Shown: positions 1 through 8,124 of the stretch, piece by piece
How the letters are laid out: each line of letters begins with the position of its first letter
Numbering within the stretch: the first letter of the stretch is position 1
Assembly: GCF_035918235.1 (NCBI RefSeq)
Contig: NZ_CP109486.1
Location: 310,001-374,000, forward strand
DNA: 64,000 nucleotides
DNA from: Streptomyces sp. NBC_01445
GTDB taxonomy: Bacteria > Actinomycetota > Actinomycetes > Streptomycetales > Streptomycetaceae
Reading direction: 5' to 3'
Translations under genes and position numbers: made by a program
Notes under the pieces: generated by a model
The model's input: the letters and a program-made list of their open reading frames with translations, nothing else
Databases searched by the model: none
Told to the model about the DNA's origin: nothing

Positions 1-1
1 T

Positions 2-145
2 GCCGACGCCGAAGGCCGGTACGACGGTGCGGAGCCCGGGTGGCGGGCCGGTGTCGAGTGGACGCTGCTGTGGATCGAGAGCACCGCTGCCCAGCTGACC
101 GAGGGCAGCAGCGCCGATGGCCGTCAGGGTGTGTCGCCGGAGTAG
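2..145 (+). CDS. 3' end of an unrecognised gene running in from the left edge
   Basis: An open frame enters from the left edge and stops at TAG 143-145, giving the last 47 residues (starting ADAEGRYDG, ending RQGVSPE). G/C third positions fit coding sequence. There is no recognisable domain in so short a piece. It converges with, and overlaps by about 20 bases, the 3' end of the minus-strand gene that ends at 124. Only the C-terminus is visible, so no function is proposed. Confidence 0.45.
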   Translation, partial: ADAEGRYDGAEPGWRAGVEWTLLWIESTAAQLTEGSSADGRQGVSPE

Positions 146-420
146 TAGAAGCGGCAGCTGACGCCCGGCCCGGGTGTGCGAGGTTCGCCGGGGCGCGGGT
201 CGTACAGGGCGCGGCCGCCAGGCCACCGTGACAGCTCGGTGGACAGGGCCACGCCGTCGTCGACTTCTTCGGTCCGCCACCCGTGGATGTCCAGCAGCAG
301 GCCGTCCAGGCGCCCGCCAACCAGTTCGGCGTAGGTCCGGTGTGGGACCGGGCCGGGGTTGGGGTCGTCGTGGTCGTGGCCGTAGACGCGTCCGTTCAGC
401 AGCTGCTCATCGCCGTTCAT
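124..420 (-). CDS. Small hypothetical protein, 98 aa
   Basis: The frame starts at ATG 418-420 (MNGDEQLLNG) and ends at 124. The protein is acidic with a His/Asp-rich stretch near residues 14-22 (YGHDHDDPN) and a compact core (TYAELVGGRLDGLLLDIHGW). It ends in an aromatic tail CRFYYSGDTP. It looks like a conserved Streptomyces protein of unknown function, without signal peptide or membrane segment. A longer frame continues upstream, but its composition becomes unnatural there and overlaps the replication-relaxation remnant, so the internal ATG is preferred. It lies downstream of that remnant on the same strand and may have belonged to the same plasmid-derived block. Confidence 0.6.
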   Translation of the reverse strand: MNGDEQLLNGRVYGHDHDDPNPGPVPHRTYAELVGGRLDGLLLDIHGWRTEEVDDGVALSTELSRWPGGRALYDPRPGEPRTPGPGVSCRFYYSGDTP

Positions 421-512
421 CTGATCAGCGTTGCAGCCGCCACCGACAACGCGGGCTTGCCCAGGGCCTCCTTGGGCTTGCCCGCGTGGTCGGTCGCCGC
501 GACTTGCCCGGG

Positions 513-1339
513 TCAGGTGCGGAAGCGGGAGAGCCAGCCGCCGGCCTTCTGCGCTGCCTGCTCGGCTTCCTGCTCCTGGCGCAGGCGCTCCTTCTCCTGC
601 CGGTCGCGTTCGTCGGCTTCGGCCTGCTGCTCGACTGCGACGGCCCGGCTCTGGCAGTCCTCGCACAGGTGCGGGTGCAAGTCGAGGTTTTGCCAGTTCC
701 GGAAGTCGGTTGCCTCCCACCGGTCGTCGGTGAACTTCCGCCCGCAGTCCACGCACACCGGCCGCTGTGCCTCCCGCTCCGCAGCTTCCCGCTCCGCGCG
801 GCGCTGTTCCTCTTCCCGCGCGGCTTGGCGGCTGCGGGCGAGGGCGGCCTCCCGACGAGGTTGCCGATCGCGTCCAGCAGCGTCTGTCGCTCCTCTCGGC
901 CAAAACGCCAGAACGCGGGCCCGGCCGGTCCGTGCTCGCGCAGCAGCTCCAGCGTGGTCGCCACGATCGGGATGCAGCCGTCGTAGGAGTGGAAGCCGCC
1001 CCCGCTATGCCACCGGCCCTGCCAGTAGTGGCGGGTGAGGTCGGCGACCCTCTCCATCTGGCTCTTCGCGGAGCGCTTGCCGACCTGATAGAAGACAAGC
1101 AGGACCGGCGGGTGCACCCGCTCGTATCCCTCCCAGGCGGGTGCGGACCAGCGGGTGCGCCACATCGGTTTCTCGATGCCGTCGGTGTCCTTCTCCTTCC
1201 GCTGGAAGAACCGGGCGTACTTGTCGAACTTCGCGGCGGTGATCGGGTCGCCGACCAGGTCATAGGTCTTGCCGGCGTGTGCGGTCGGGTGGCTGGCAAC
1301 GATGGCTGCAGCGGCAGCCACGTCGGATCGCGACCCCAT
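513..1339 (-). pseudogene. Replication-relaxation family protein, C-terminal part, frameshifted and fused to an NmrA-like fragment
   Basis: Two reading frames together make one natural protein. The first (from ATG 1337-1339) begins with about 30 residues resembling the C-terminal part of an NmrA-type NAD(P)-binding protein (DVAAAAAIVASHP..AGKTYDLVGDP). It then switches into sequence typical of Streptomyces replication-relaxation proteins (AAKFDKYARFFQRKEKDTDG, MWRTRW). Near 850-862 the frame must slip by one base (one base missing) to continue as a charged coiled region. The zinc-ribbon-like tail follows: CVDCGRKFTDDRW, then CEDC, ending GGWLSRFRT at 513. In the known family the N-terminal winged-helix part acts in plasmid replication and relaxation; that part is absent here. 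I infer a dead recombination product. Confidence 0.65.
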
Positions 1340-1496
1340 GGGGGCGTTCCGGCCAAATCACCCGCACCTTTCACTCATCGTGTGCCCGGCAACGCCGAGT
1401 TAACTCGCCGGACACCTTTGCATAGTTAATCTGGCTCTTGACCTTCAGTTGACCGTACGATGGCGAGCTCTTGGTGAGGGCGCGCGAGGTGGAGAC

Positions 1497-1862
1497 ATGT
1501 CCCGAGGTGGCAGGATGCGAGCGGCAGTGACCCTTGTGGTCGCCGCGCTGCTGGCGCTGCCGCTGCTCGCGTCCACCCATCAGTTCGCGCCCGCACACAC
1601 CGCGGCGGTGGCGTCGGCGTCGGTCGAGCCGAAGGCCTGCCACGGCGACGACTCGGGGCCCGAGGGACAGCTCGAGGCGATACGCAGTCGGAACCGGCAG
1701 CTAACGACATCGGGATCGACCCCGCTGCCCCACCCCCGTGCCGCGTCACCCGCGCCCGACACCGCCGCACCGGCGACCGCCCCGCGTCACGCCTCGTACC
1801 TCCACCCGGACAGATCCATCGACGAGCTGACGGCGGCGAGACTTCAGGTCTTCCGCTGCTGA
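1497..1862 (+). CDS. Small exported hypothetical protein, 121 aa
   Basis: ATG 1497 follows GGTGGAG at a good distance. The protein opens with a signal-peptide-like segment: basic MSRGGRMR, then a hydrophobic stretch VTLVVAALLALPLLA. Next come a linker rich in Ala, Pro, His and Thr and a C-terminal block (IDELTAARLQVFRC) ending in Cys. It is probably secreted or membrane-anchored. It lies 87 bases upstream of the carbonic anhydrase on the same strand, with a separate strong ribosome site for that gene, so co-transcription is possible. Function is unknown. Confidence 0.6.
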   Translation: MSRGGRMRAAVTLVVAALLALPLLASTHQFAPAHTAAVASASVEPKACHGDDSGPEGQLEAIRSRNRQLTTSGSTPLPHPRAASPAPDTAAPATAPRHASYLHPDRSIDELTAARLQVFRC

Positions 1863-1949
1863 GTTCGGACAGAAGTTCCCACCTGTCCTGCACGTCCGAT
1901 CCTGCACGTCCGACGCGCCCCTGCCGCGCGCCAGGAGGAATCACCACAT

Positions 1950-2531
1950 ATGCAGCCCCTCATCGACAACGCCCGAACGTTCGGCTCGCGCCCTGAGGAG
2001 TTCGCCAGCCACGCCGCCGGTCAGTCACCTCAGGCGTTGTTCATCACCTGCTCCGACTCCCGCGTCGTCCCGGCCCTGATCACGGGCGCCCGCCCCGGCG
2101 AGCTGTTCGAGCTCCGCACCGCGGGCAACATCGTCCCCCCGTACACCAGCGGCAGCCCCAGCGGGGAGCGGGCCACCATCGAGTACGCCGTGGAAGTCCT
2201 CGGTGTCCAGGACATCGTCGTGTGCGGCCACTCGCACTGCGGCGCGGTCGGCGCCCTGGTCCGCGGCGACGACCTGGCCGCCGTGCCCGCCGTGCGGGAC
2301 TGGCTCGCGCACGCGGCCGACGAGCCCGGCGAGTGCGATCCGTCCGATGTGACGGTCGCCTCCGCGGTCCAACAACACGTCCTCGCCCAGCTGCTGCGCC
2401 TGCGCTCGTACCCGTGCGTCGAGAAGCGGCTTGCCGACGGCCGCCTCACGCTGCGCGGCTGGTACTACGAGGTACACACCGGCGGCGTACGCGAGCACCG
2501 TGCCGGCACCGACGCCTTCGAGATTCTGTGA
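1950..2531 (+). CDS. Beta-class carbonic anhydrase
   Basis: Predicted to interconvert CO2 and bicarbonate in the cytoplasm. The 193-residue protein carries the beta-class zinc site: C34 and D36 in CSDSRVV, then H94 and C97 in CGHSHCGA. It also has the conserved RTAGNIVPP region and the C-terminal RGWYYEVHTGGV segment. Length is normal for the family. The start ATG 1950 follows AGGAGG. The stop codon overlaps a GTG that can start the downstream SulP gene, so the two are likely translationally coupled. The pairing suggests that imported bicarbonate is handled by this enzyme. Confidence 0.93.
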   Translation: MQPLIDNARTFGSRPEEFASHAAGQSPQALFITCSDSRVVPALITGARPGELFELRTAGNIVPPYTSGSPSGERATIEYAVEVLGVQDIVVCGHSHCGAVGALVRGDDLAAVPAVRDWLAHAADEPGECDPSDVTVASAVQQHVLAQLLRLRSYPCVEKRLADGRLTLRGWYYEVHTGGVREHRAGTDAFEIL

Positions 2532-4033
2532 GCGCCGCCATGACCGACTCCACCCCCCACTCCGAAATACCCACCCCCACACCCCGGTTCCCGCACCTCA
2601 AGGCGGACTTCACCGCTTCGCTCGTCGTGTTCCTCGTCGCGCTGCCGCTGTGCGTCGGCGTGGCCGTCGCCTCCGGGGTGCCGGCCGAACTCGGCCTGAT
2701 CACCGGCATCGTCGGCGGCCTCGTCACCGGCTTCATGCGGGGCAGCAGCCTCCAGGTGTCCGGCCCCGCCGCCGGTCTCACCGTGCTCGTCTTCGAGGCG
2801 GTGCGCGAGTTCGGCCTGCCGGCGCTCGGCGTGATCGTGCTGGCTACCGGCGTGCTGCAGATCGCGATGGGCGCACTCAAGGTCGGCCGCTACTTCCGGG
2901 CCATCTCGGTCTCGGTCGTCGAGGGCATGCTCGCGGGCATCGGCCTGGTCCTGATCGCGGGCCAGATGTACTCGGTCGTCGACGCCAAGGCCCCCGAGTC
3001 GGGGCTCGGCAAGATGGCCGGGCTGCCGGCAGCGCTGTTCGAGGCGCTCGGCAGCACGCGTGCGCTGCTCTCGCTCGCCCTGGGCGCCGGCACGATAGCC
3101 GTCCTGGTGCTGTGGAAGCACATGCCGCGGCGTGTGCGGGTCGTGCCGGGACCGCTGGCCGCGGTGGGCCTCGCGATGCTCGCGGCGTTCGTGTTCGACG
3201 CACCGGTCGCCATGGTCGAGGTCAACGGCCTGCTCGGCTCGATCCAGCCGCCGCCGCTCGACGCGTTCGGCTCGCTCGGCATCGGTGTGCTCGGCACGAT
3301 CATCGCGTTCACACTGATCGCGTCCGCCGAGTCGCTTTTCAGCGCGGCGGCCGTGGACCGGATGCACGACGGTCCGCGTACCGAGTACGACAAGGAACTG
3401 CTCGCGCAGGGCGCGGGCAACGCGGTCTGCGGTGTGCTCGGCGCGCTGCCGATGACCGCGGTGATCGTGCGCAGCTCGGCGAACGTGCAGGCCGGGGCGA
3501 AGACGAAGGCCTCGCGGATCATGCACGGCGTCTGGCTACTGCTGTTCGCGGCGCTGCTGCCGGCGCTGCTCGCCTACATCCCGATCCCGGCGCTCGCCGC
3601 CGTCCTGGTGCACGCCGGGGCCAAGCTGGTTCCCGCACGGGCGCTGGTGGGGCTGTGGCGCGAGCACCGCGGTGAGGCGCTGATCCTCGTCGTCACCGCG
3701 GTGTCGATCGTGGCGATCAGCATGTTCGAGGGCGTGCTCATCGGCCTCGCCCTGGCGATCGTGAAGACCGCGTGGGACGCCTCGCACGTCAAGCTGGAGG
3801 TCGCCGACAAGGGGTCGGGCCCGATCCAGGCCCACCTGACGGGCAACGCGACGTTCCTGAAGCTGCCGAAGATCCTCGACAGCCTCGAGGCGCTGCCGCA
3901 GACCCACCCGGTCGAGCTCAACCTGACGGGAGTCCACCACCTGGACCATGCGTGCCGCACGGCCCTGGAGAACTGGGCCGAACGGCATAGTACGGCGGAG
4001 ACCGAACCGGTGAAGGTCACCACCGCGGCCTGA
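2528..4033 (+). CDS. SulP family anion transporter, probable bicarbonate or sulfate transporter
   Basis: A polytopic membrane protein of about 501 residues. It opens with the SulP signature (FTASLVVFLVALPLCVGVAVASGVP), followed by repeated hydrophobic segments including GVLGTIIAFTLIASAESLFSAAAVDRM and the conserved GNAVCGVLGALPMTAVIVRSSANVQAGAKT. After the last membrane span it has a short cytosolic STAS-like domain (GNATFLKLPKI..LNLTGVHHLDHAC). The GTG at 2528 overlaps the carbonic anhydrase stop (GTGA); an in-frame ATG at 2540 is the alternative start. Linkage to carbonic anhydrase favours bicarbonate as substrate (BicA-like), but sulfate cannot be excluded from sequence alone. Confidence 0.9.
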   Translation: MSAAMTDSTPHSEIPTPTPRFPHLKADFTASLVVFLVALPLCVGVAVASGVPAELGLITGIVGGLVTGFMRGSSLQVSGPAAGLTVLVFEAVREFGLPALGVIVLATGVLQIAMGALKVGRYFRAISVSVVEGMLAGIGLVLIAGQMYSVVDAKAPESGLGKMAGLPAALFEALGSTRALLSLALGAGTIAVLVLWKHMPRRVRVVPGPLAAVGLAMLAAFVFDAPVAMVEVNGLLGSIQPPPLDAFGSLGIGVLGTIIAFTLIASAESLFSAAAVDRMHDGPRTEYDKELLAQGAGNAVCGVLGALPMTAVIVRSSANVQAGAKTKASRIMHGVWLLLFAALLPALLAYIPIPALAAVLVHAGAKLVPARALVGLWREHRGEALILVVTAVSIVAISMFEGVLIGLALAIVKTAWDASHVKLEVADKGSGPIQAHLTGNATFLKLPKILDSLEALPQTHPVELNLTGVHHLDHACRTALENWAERHSTAETEPVKVTTAA

Positions 4034-4049
4034 CGCCCGCTCTCCACCG

Positions 4050-4086
4050 GGCCCCGACTCCCGTGCGCGACACGGGAGTCGGGGCC
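4050..4086 (+). terminator. Strong hairpin terminator of the carbonic anhydrase-SulP operon
   Basis: A perfect 16-bp stem (GGCCCCGACTCCCGTG pairing with 4071-4086) closes a 5-base loop and is followed by TTTC. It lies 17 bases after the SulP stop codon, as expected for a factor-independent terminator. Confidence 0.85.
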
Positions 4087-4094
4087 TTTCGCAT

Positions 4095-4124
4095 GCCTAC
4101 AGGGCGACATGCCGCCCTGTAGGC
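4095..4124. other. Second inverted repeat after the SulP operon
   Basis: GCCTACAGGGCG at 4095-4106 pairs perfectly with 4113-4124 across a 6-base loop. No T-run follows. It could reinforce termination or be a binding site; its role is unknown. Confidence 0.5.
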
Positions 4125-4205
4125 GACCGCGGGGCTTACCTTCGGGCAGGTGCGGTGGGGTGTCATCGCGGCACGGCGCCGCAACCGCGTTCCGACTGCC
4201 GTGCG

Positions 4206-4526
4206 TCAGGAAGTAGCGTCCTTCGGCGGAGTGGTCCGTCGATGCCGCCCCCGCCCCTTCCCCAACGACGGGCCGGGGACCGGCCGCTCCTCGACCGGGC
4301 TGGGCGGATAAAGGATGGCCTTAGCGGCGTCGAGGGCGTCCGCGATGCTCACAGTGACCCACTCGGTGCCGTTGAACTCCTGGATTGCGCGGGGCGCGCC
4401 CGGGTCGACGTGTCCACCGCGGTGCGGTCCTTCCGTGAGCGGCACGGCCCGCAGCCGGCCCCGTGCCCGTTCGCGGCGCTCCTCGCGCTTGCGCGCCCAC
4501 TCCTCGAGCGGTTCCTCGCTATCCAC
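4206..4526 (-). CDS. DUF6087-like protein, 106 aa
   Basis: The frame from GTG 4524-4526 reads MDSEEPLEEWARKREERR, then a region with GPHRGGHVDPGAPRAI and EFNGTEWVTVSI. It ends with a basic tail (GPSLGKGRGRHRR). This order (acidic start, HV.P.AP motif, Trp-containing beta segment, LGKGRG.HR end) is what I recall for DUF6087 proteins of Streptomyces. The longer upstream frame is compositionally poor, so the GTG is preferred. Soluble, no enzymatic motif, function unknown. The next minus-strand small gene begins upstream at 4871. Confidence 0.65.
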   Translation of the reverse strand: MDSEEPLEEWARKREERRERARGRLRAVPLTEGPHRGGHVDPGAPRAIQEFNGTEWVTVSIADALDAAKAILYPPSPVEERPVPGPSLGKGRGRHRRTTPPKDATS

Positions 4527-4676
4527 CGCGACAGGATGGCGCAGCCGCGCCCCGGGCCGCCAGCTTGGGCGAACGCTTCGCCACGCGACGCAAACCGGTG
4601 CGGGACCGCCACTCTCCGGCGACTTCATTCCCGCATGGAAGGAACCGCAGACGGCCACGGCCGCGAGGCCAACAGC

Positions 4677-4871
4677 TCAGCTCTCCGAGGGGATGCGTGC
4701 GGCGATCTCCCGGGCGAACCACTCGGCTTCCTCACTCGGCTCGTCCAGGCCCTCCGCAGCAATCAGGTGAAGAAGGCGTAGCAGGTCGTGGGCTTCGTCG
4801 AGGGTGAGCAATTCCAGACGGCGCGCTGTGATGTCCTGCGCCGGGACCAGGCTGGTGGCATCCGAGTTCAT
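4677..4871 (-). CDS. Small hypothetical protein, 64 aa
   Basis: Starts ATG 4869-4871 (MNSDATSLVPAQDI). It forms a likely all-helical, Leu-rich protein (RRLELLTLDEAHDLLRLLHLI) ending EWFAREIAARIPSES. It resembles small conserved Streptomyces proteins of unknown function found near DUF6087-type genes. A degraded copy of its C-terminal end is present about 300 bases further right (4983-5039). Confidence 0.6.
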   Translation of the reverse strand: MNSDATSLVPAQDITARRLELLTLDEAHDLLRLLHLIAAEGLDEPSEEAEWFAREIAARIPSES

Positions 4872-4982
4872 GTCCTGGGTAACGACCGCCAGAGTTCAAG
4901 AGCATCTGGAAGAGCTGTCAGAGCACCCGCACGGACCTACTCGTATCCGTGCACCTGCCGGGCTGGGCCCTGTTCGGGCGCC

Positions 4983-5039
4983 TCAGTTCTCCGAGGGGAT
5001 GCGCGCGGCAAGCTTGGTGCGCGGGCGTAGCGCCGTCAC
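4983..5039 (-). pseudogene. Remnant repeating the C-terminal end of the neighbouring 64-aa protein
   Basis: The minus strand reads KLAARIPSEN followed by TGA, almost the same as the end of the 64-aa protein (EIAARIPSES). The DNA shares a block around TCTCCGAGGGGATGCG with 4682-4697. Upstream the frame is soon closed by a stop. I read this as the 3' tail of a second, mostly deleted copy. Confidence 0.45.
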
Positions 5040-5087
5040 CTTTACGCACGTTCAGTCGCTTGGGTCGCTGGTCGGCGTTGTCGGAGC

Positions 5088-5477
5088 TCAGGAGCCGACG
5101 GGGACAGCGTCTTGGGTGCCCTGTGACCGCGCCGTCTTCTGTCCGACTTTTCCGGGTGCGATGGTGCGGGGGTCGATGGCTTCGAGTGGTGAGCCGACCG
5201 TGTAGGGGCACTCGGGGTCGTCGGGGCAGTGGGGTCGGTCGTGGGGCAGCAGGTAGAAGGTGCGGCGTGCCCACAGGCCGCTGTCCGCGGTGCGCGGGGC
5301 TTTGGGGGTGAGGTTGGTGTAGCCGATGAGGCGGCCGTCGCGCTCGTAGCGGGGCTTGCCCTTGCGGGTGCTCACCTTGTCGAGCGCCTGGCGGACGTAG
5401 TCGAGATCGGTGGGGTCTTCGAGCCACACGACCTCGGCCTCCAGGGCGAGATCGCCTTCTTGCGGCATCGCGCTCAT
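5088..5477 (-). CDS. DUF6009-like protein, 129 aa
   Basis: Starts ATG 5475-5477 with MSAMPQEGDLALEAEVVWLE. It continues through DLDYVRQALDK, GKPRYERDGRLIGYTNL, the conserved RRTFYLLPHDR segment, and AIDPRTIAPGKVGQKT. That order matches my recollection of DUF6009 proteins of Streptomyces. It is soluble with two Cys in CPDDPECPY. No enzymatic function is known. It follows small accessory genes in the same orientation and is probably part of plasmid-derived cargo. Confidence 0.65.
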   Translation of the reverse strand: MSAMPQEGDLALEAEVVWLEDPTDLDYVRQALDKVSTRKGKPRYERDGRLIGYTNLTPKAPRTADSGLWARRTFYLLPHDRPHCPDDPECPYTVGSPLEAIDPRTIAPGKVGQKTARSQGTQDAVPVGS

Positions 5478-5624
5478 CAGCGCCTCCTGCCTGTGGGCAG
5501 TCGGTGGACGGCCTGTGCTGGTCTTTGATCGGCTGCGGCGTGCGCAGCCGCTCCGCTGCTGCTCTTGCCAGCGGTCATTTTTCGTAGGTTCGGGCTGCCG
5601 GATGTCCCAGTGTGCCTGGTGGTG

Positions 5625-6209
5625 TCACGAGTTCGTGCCTGCCTCGGTGTCGTCGGGGAGCAGGGCCAGGCCGGGGTAGAACTTGGTGGCGTTGTTCTTG
5701 ATCATTTCGGCGGGTGAGGCCAGACCGAGTTCCTGGCGGATGCGGCTGGCGAAAGCGCGTGGAGTGGAGGCGCGGATGCCTTCGTCGGAGCACCAGCGGC
5801 CATAGGTCTCGTAGAGGAGTTTCTGTTCGACGCGCAGGTCGGGGTCGCGGCGGCCGTCGGTGCCTGTGGTGCAGCTTTCGGTGAGGAAGCGGCCGACGTG
5901 GTCTTCGGTGGTTTCGTAGGCGGCTGTGGCGATCCGTACGGAGGTGGGGCCGGTGAGCGGGTCTCGGGTTGCCAGGTACTGGCTGGCACCTTCGATGAGC
6001 CACTGGAGGATGCCGGGGCCTTCGTCGGCGACGAGTTCGGCGGCCAGGTTGTCGATTTTGCGTCCGTCGGGGACGCGGCGCTCGAAGGGGATGATGCGCA
6101 TGCCGTGTACTTCACCGACCGAGGTGTCGAGGAGTGAGAGAAGCGGCGCAGCGAGGAGGAGGTCACCCTTGCGTGGCTCGCCAGGCGGGCCGGATGCGGG
6201 GCGCCCCAT
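5625..6209 (-). pseudogene. Phage/plasmid-type DNA primase-helicase, C-terminal fragment
   Basis: From about residue 28 the frame is clearly natural: DTSVGEVHGMRIIPFERRVPDGRKID, GILQWLIEGASQYLA, ETTEDHVGRFLTESC, then VEQKLLYETYGRWCSDEGIR. This matches the C-terminal part of P4/D5-type phage or plasmid primases, the end of the SF3 helicase plus the winged-helix tail. The full proteins are several hundred residues longer and carry Walker motifs that are missing here. The first 27 residues (MGRPASGPPGEPRKG...) have no match to the family and probably mark a recombination junction. I infer a truncated, non-functional relic of an integrated element. Confidence 0.65.
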
Positions 6210-6240
6210 TGCGCGTCACTCAAACACCGTTGGCACGCGC

Positions 6241-6501
6241 TCAAGGTTCGATGTCACAGGACAGTGGAACGGCCAGGCCGCGGCCGCCTTCTTTGAACCG
6301 CTGGGCCACCTGGAGATCATGCTGCGGAACGCCATGGACGCCCGTCTTGTCCACCACCAGCAGCGCCGTGGCCGCGCCTGTTCTGCGGAATGGGCCGGCC
6401 GGGTGCCGACGACGACGCCAGCACTCCCGACGCGAAGAATCTGCTGTGCAGCCGACGAAGCCAAGGGCGGCCAACTGCGGCGCTTCGAGACCTTGGCCAG
6501 C
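6241..6501 (+). pseudogene. Abi-family-like fragment
   Basis: The frame reads FDVTGQWNGQAAAAFFEPLG, then HLEIMLRNAMDARLVHH. This is the helical signature (W.....A.FE.LG.LEI.LRNA.D) of Abi-like (AbiD/F, HEPN-type) proteins linked to phage abortive infection. After about residue 45 the sequence loses natural composition and needs frame changes to continue. No start codon or complete domain is present, so it is a decayed fragment. Confidence 0.4.
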
Positions 6502-6772
6502 GCACCCGTGGACGGGGCAGCGCTGGCGCAGTCAGTTCAACGGCTGGTAGGTCGTCCTCTCGGTGTGCGTGCTGAGGAGGCGGCGCTGTGGTTCGAGTCG
6601 CTTGCCGATTGCGGCGTCGCGGGGTGCGCATCAGGAAAGATCATGCGCGCACTGCGGCAAGGGCAGCGGTCACGCCTACCGCCAGGCTCAGTACCGTGAT
6701 GAAGGCGGTGGCAGCCTGCTTAAAGAGGTACCCGTGCGGCTGACGCGGTCTGGCGACGCCTCGGGATCCTCC

Positions 6773-7648
6773 CTAGGTGTGCTGCCCGGGCACGGCCGCG
6801 TGGTGTGTGGCCGAGCCGTGGTCGCCGATGGAGAACGTGGACGAGTCGACCCTGTTGATGTGGACGCCCGGCTTCGGCTCGGGCCGGGTGAGGAAGTCCC
6901 GCAGGGCACGTCCGGCCGGTGCCAGATGCGGGACGATGCTGAGCAGGAGGGCCGTGCCGAGGACCACGGCGATGATTCGTCCGAGGTCGCCGAGGAGCGC
7001 GGCCAGTGGGGGCGCGGAGAACAGCAGAAAAGTCAGGGCAAAGAGAGTCGGGACATGCTCCTGGTCGGCTTGGCGTCGGGCGGCCGCACGCTCGTGGAAC
7101 TCGACATCGCCTTCATCGTTGTGGGCGACGACCCGCCAGTTGCCGAGGTCACGCACTGACACGGAGAGCCGGAGCGAGACGGCCTGTCCGCGCTCGAGGT
7201 GCCCGATGGCGAACACGGCCTCGCCCGGGCCTTGTTCACGGTCCTGGCACCTGACCACGCCCATCTCGCGCTCGGGTCCCGAGGTGATAGCGGCTTCGAC
7301 GAGCTGCCCGACGGGGAAGTCGAAGCGCAGATACTGGTCCTTGACCACCCGGTTGCCGGTGTTCTCCACGCGGAAGTCAACCGAGCTCAGGCCCGCGATC
7401 GGGTGGCCGTTGAAGTTCAACTGCAGCTGTCGGCGCAGGTTTTCGTCCGTGGACAGCATGGCGTTGTGGATCTCGGCGTCCCAGGAGAGCCGCTTGATCG
7501 GCTCACGCCGCAGCTTGAACCGCTCGACGGCGATCGTGCCGAGGACACCGCCGATGATGCCGACGAAGGCGACGACGAGGTTCTGCTGAAACTCGCTCAG
7601 CTCGACGGCTGCCGCCACGACCACGATGGACACCGGCTCCATGGACAT
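6773..7648 (-). CDS. Hypothetical membrane protein, 291 aa
   Basis: Starts ATG 7646-7648. An N-terminal membrane segment (about residues 18-40, NLVVAFVGIIGGVLGTIAV) is followed by a soluble beta-rich region. That region contains DFRVENTGNRVVKDQYLRFDFP, typical of an immunoglobulin-like fold around 85-185. A hydrophobic pair of segments near 205-245 (LFALTFLLFSAPPLAALLG, RIIAVVLGTALLLSIV) precedes a C-terminal tail. The arrangement suggests a membrane-anchored sensor or stress protein; no catalytic motif is seen. It stands alone, with no obvious operon partner. Confidence 0.65.
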   Translation of the reverse strand: MSMEPVSIVVVAAAVELSEFQQNLVVAFVGIIGGVLGTIAVERFKLRREPIKRLSWDAEIHNAMLSTDENLRRQLQLNFNGHPIAGLSSVDFRVENTGNRVVKDQYLRFDFPVGQLVEAAITSGPEREMGVVRCQDREQGPGEAVFAIGHLERGQAVSLRLSVSVRDLGNWRVVAHNDEGDVEFHERAAARRQADQEHVPTLFALTFLLFSAPPLAALLGDLGRIIAVVLGTALLLSIVPHLAPAGRALRDFLTRPEPKPGVHINRVDSSTFSIGDHGSATHHAAVPGQHT

Positions 7649-7996
7649 GTGGAAATCCCCCGTCTCTCCTGTCCCGCGCGCGGACGATGGTCACTTTAGC
7701 CAGCGCACCGTTGCCCCGTCTGCCGGTGGCCAACGGTGGCCTGTGGCTGCGCGGTGAGATCCTCGCTCGCTCTCACCCTGAAGAGACTGTGCGTGACCCG
7801 GCAGACCATGCTGCCGGCGGTGGCGGTGGCGGTGGTTGCGCGGCTCATGCGCTGGGCGCCGGTGGGGGTGCTGCTGCGAGAGTTGGGGGCATCGCGGTGT
7901 TGGTGGATCTGCCGGGTGGCTTCGTTCACCTTCAGTGACAGCGTTTGTCGACCAGTTTGAGCGGCGGTTTGCGACCTCTGGGGGGATAAGTCTTCA
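7649..7996. other. Non-coding or unassigned gap left of the ISL3 element
   Basis: About 350 bases. Short open frames exist on both strands but none has natural composition, a good start site or a recognisable family. The right edge holds the ISL3 target duplicate CGAGTTTT (7997-8004). Confidence 0.4.
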
Positions 7997-8004
7997 CGAG
8001 TTTT
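7997..8004 (+). repeat. Left 8-bp target-site duplication of the ISL3 element
   Basis: CGAGTTTT, identical to 10454-10461 on the other side of the element. Confidence 0.9.
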
Positions 8005-8124
8005 GGCTCTGGCTCAAATTTCGTGATGCGGGCACGCTGAGTGACGGTTCGTGGTCGTACCGGCCTCTGGGAAGTCGCCCGAAAGTGATCAGGGGTGATC
8101 TCGGGTAGCTGACAGTTCGAGGCC

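Noticed and set aside
2025..3988. Long open frames on the minus strand opposite the carbonic anhydrase and SulP genes
   Set aside because: These are antisense shadows typical of GC-rich DNA. They have arginine- or histidine-rich unnatural composition and lie opposite clearly recognisable genes.
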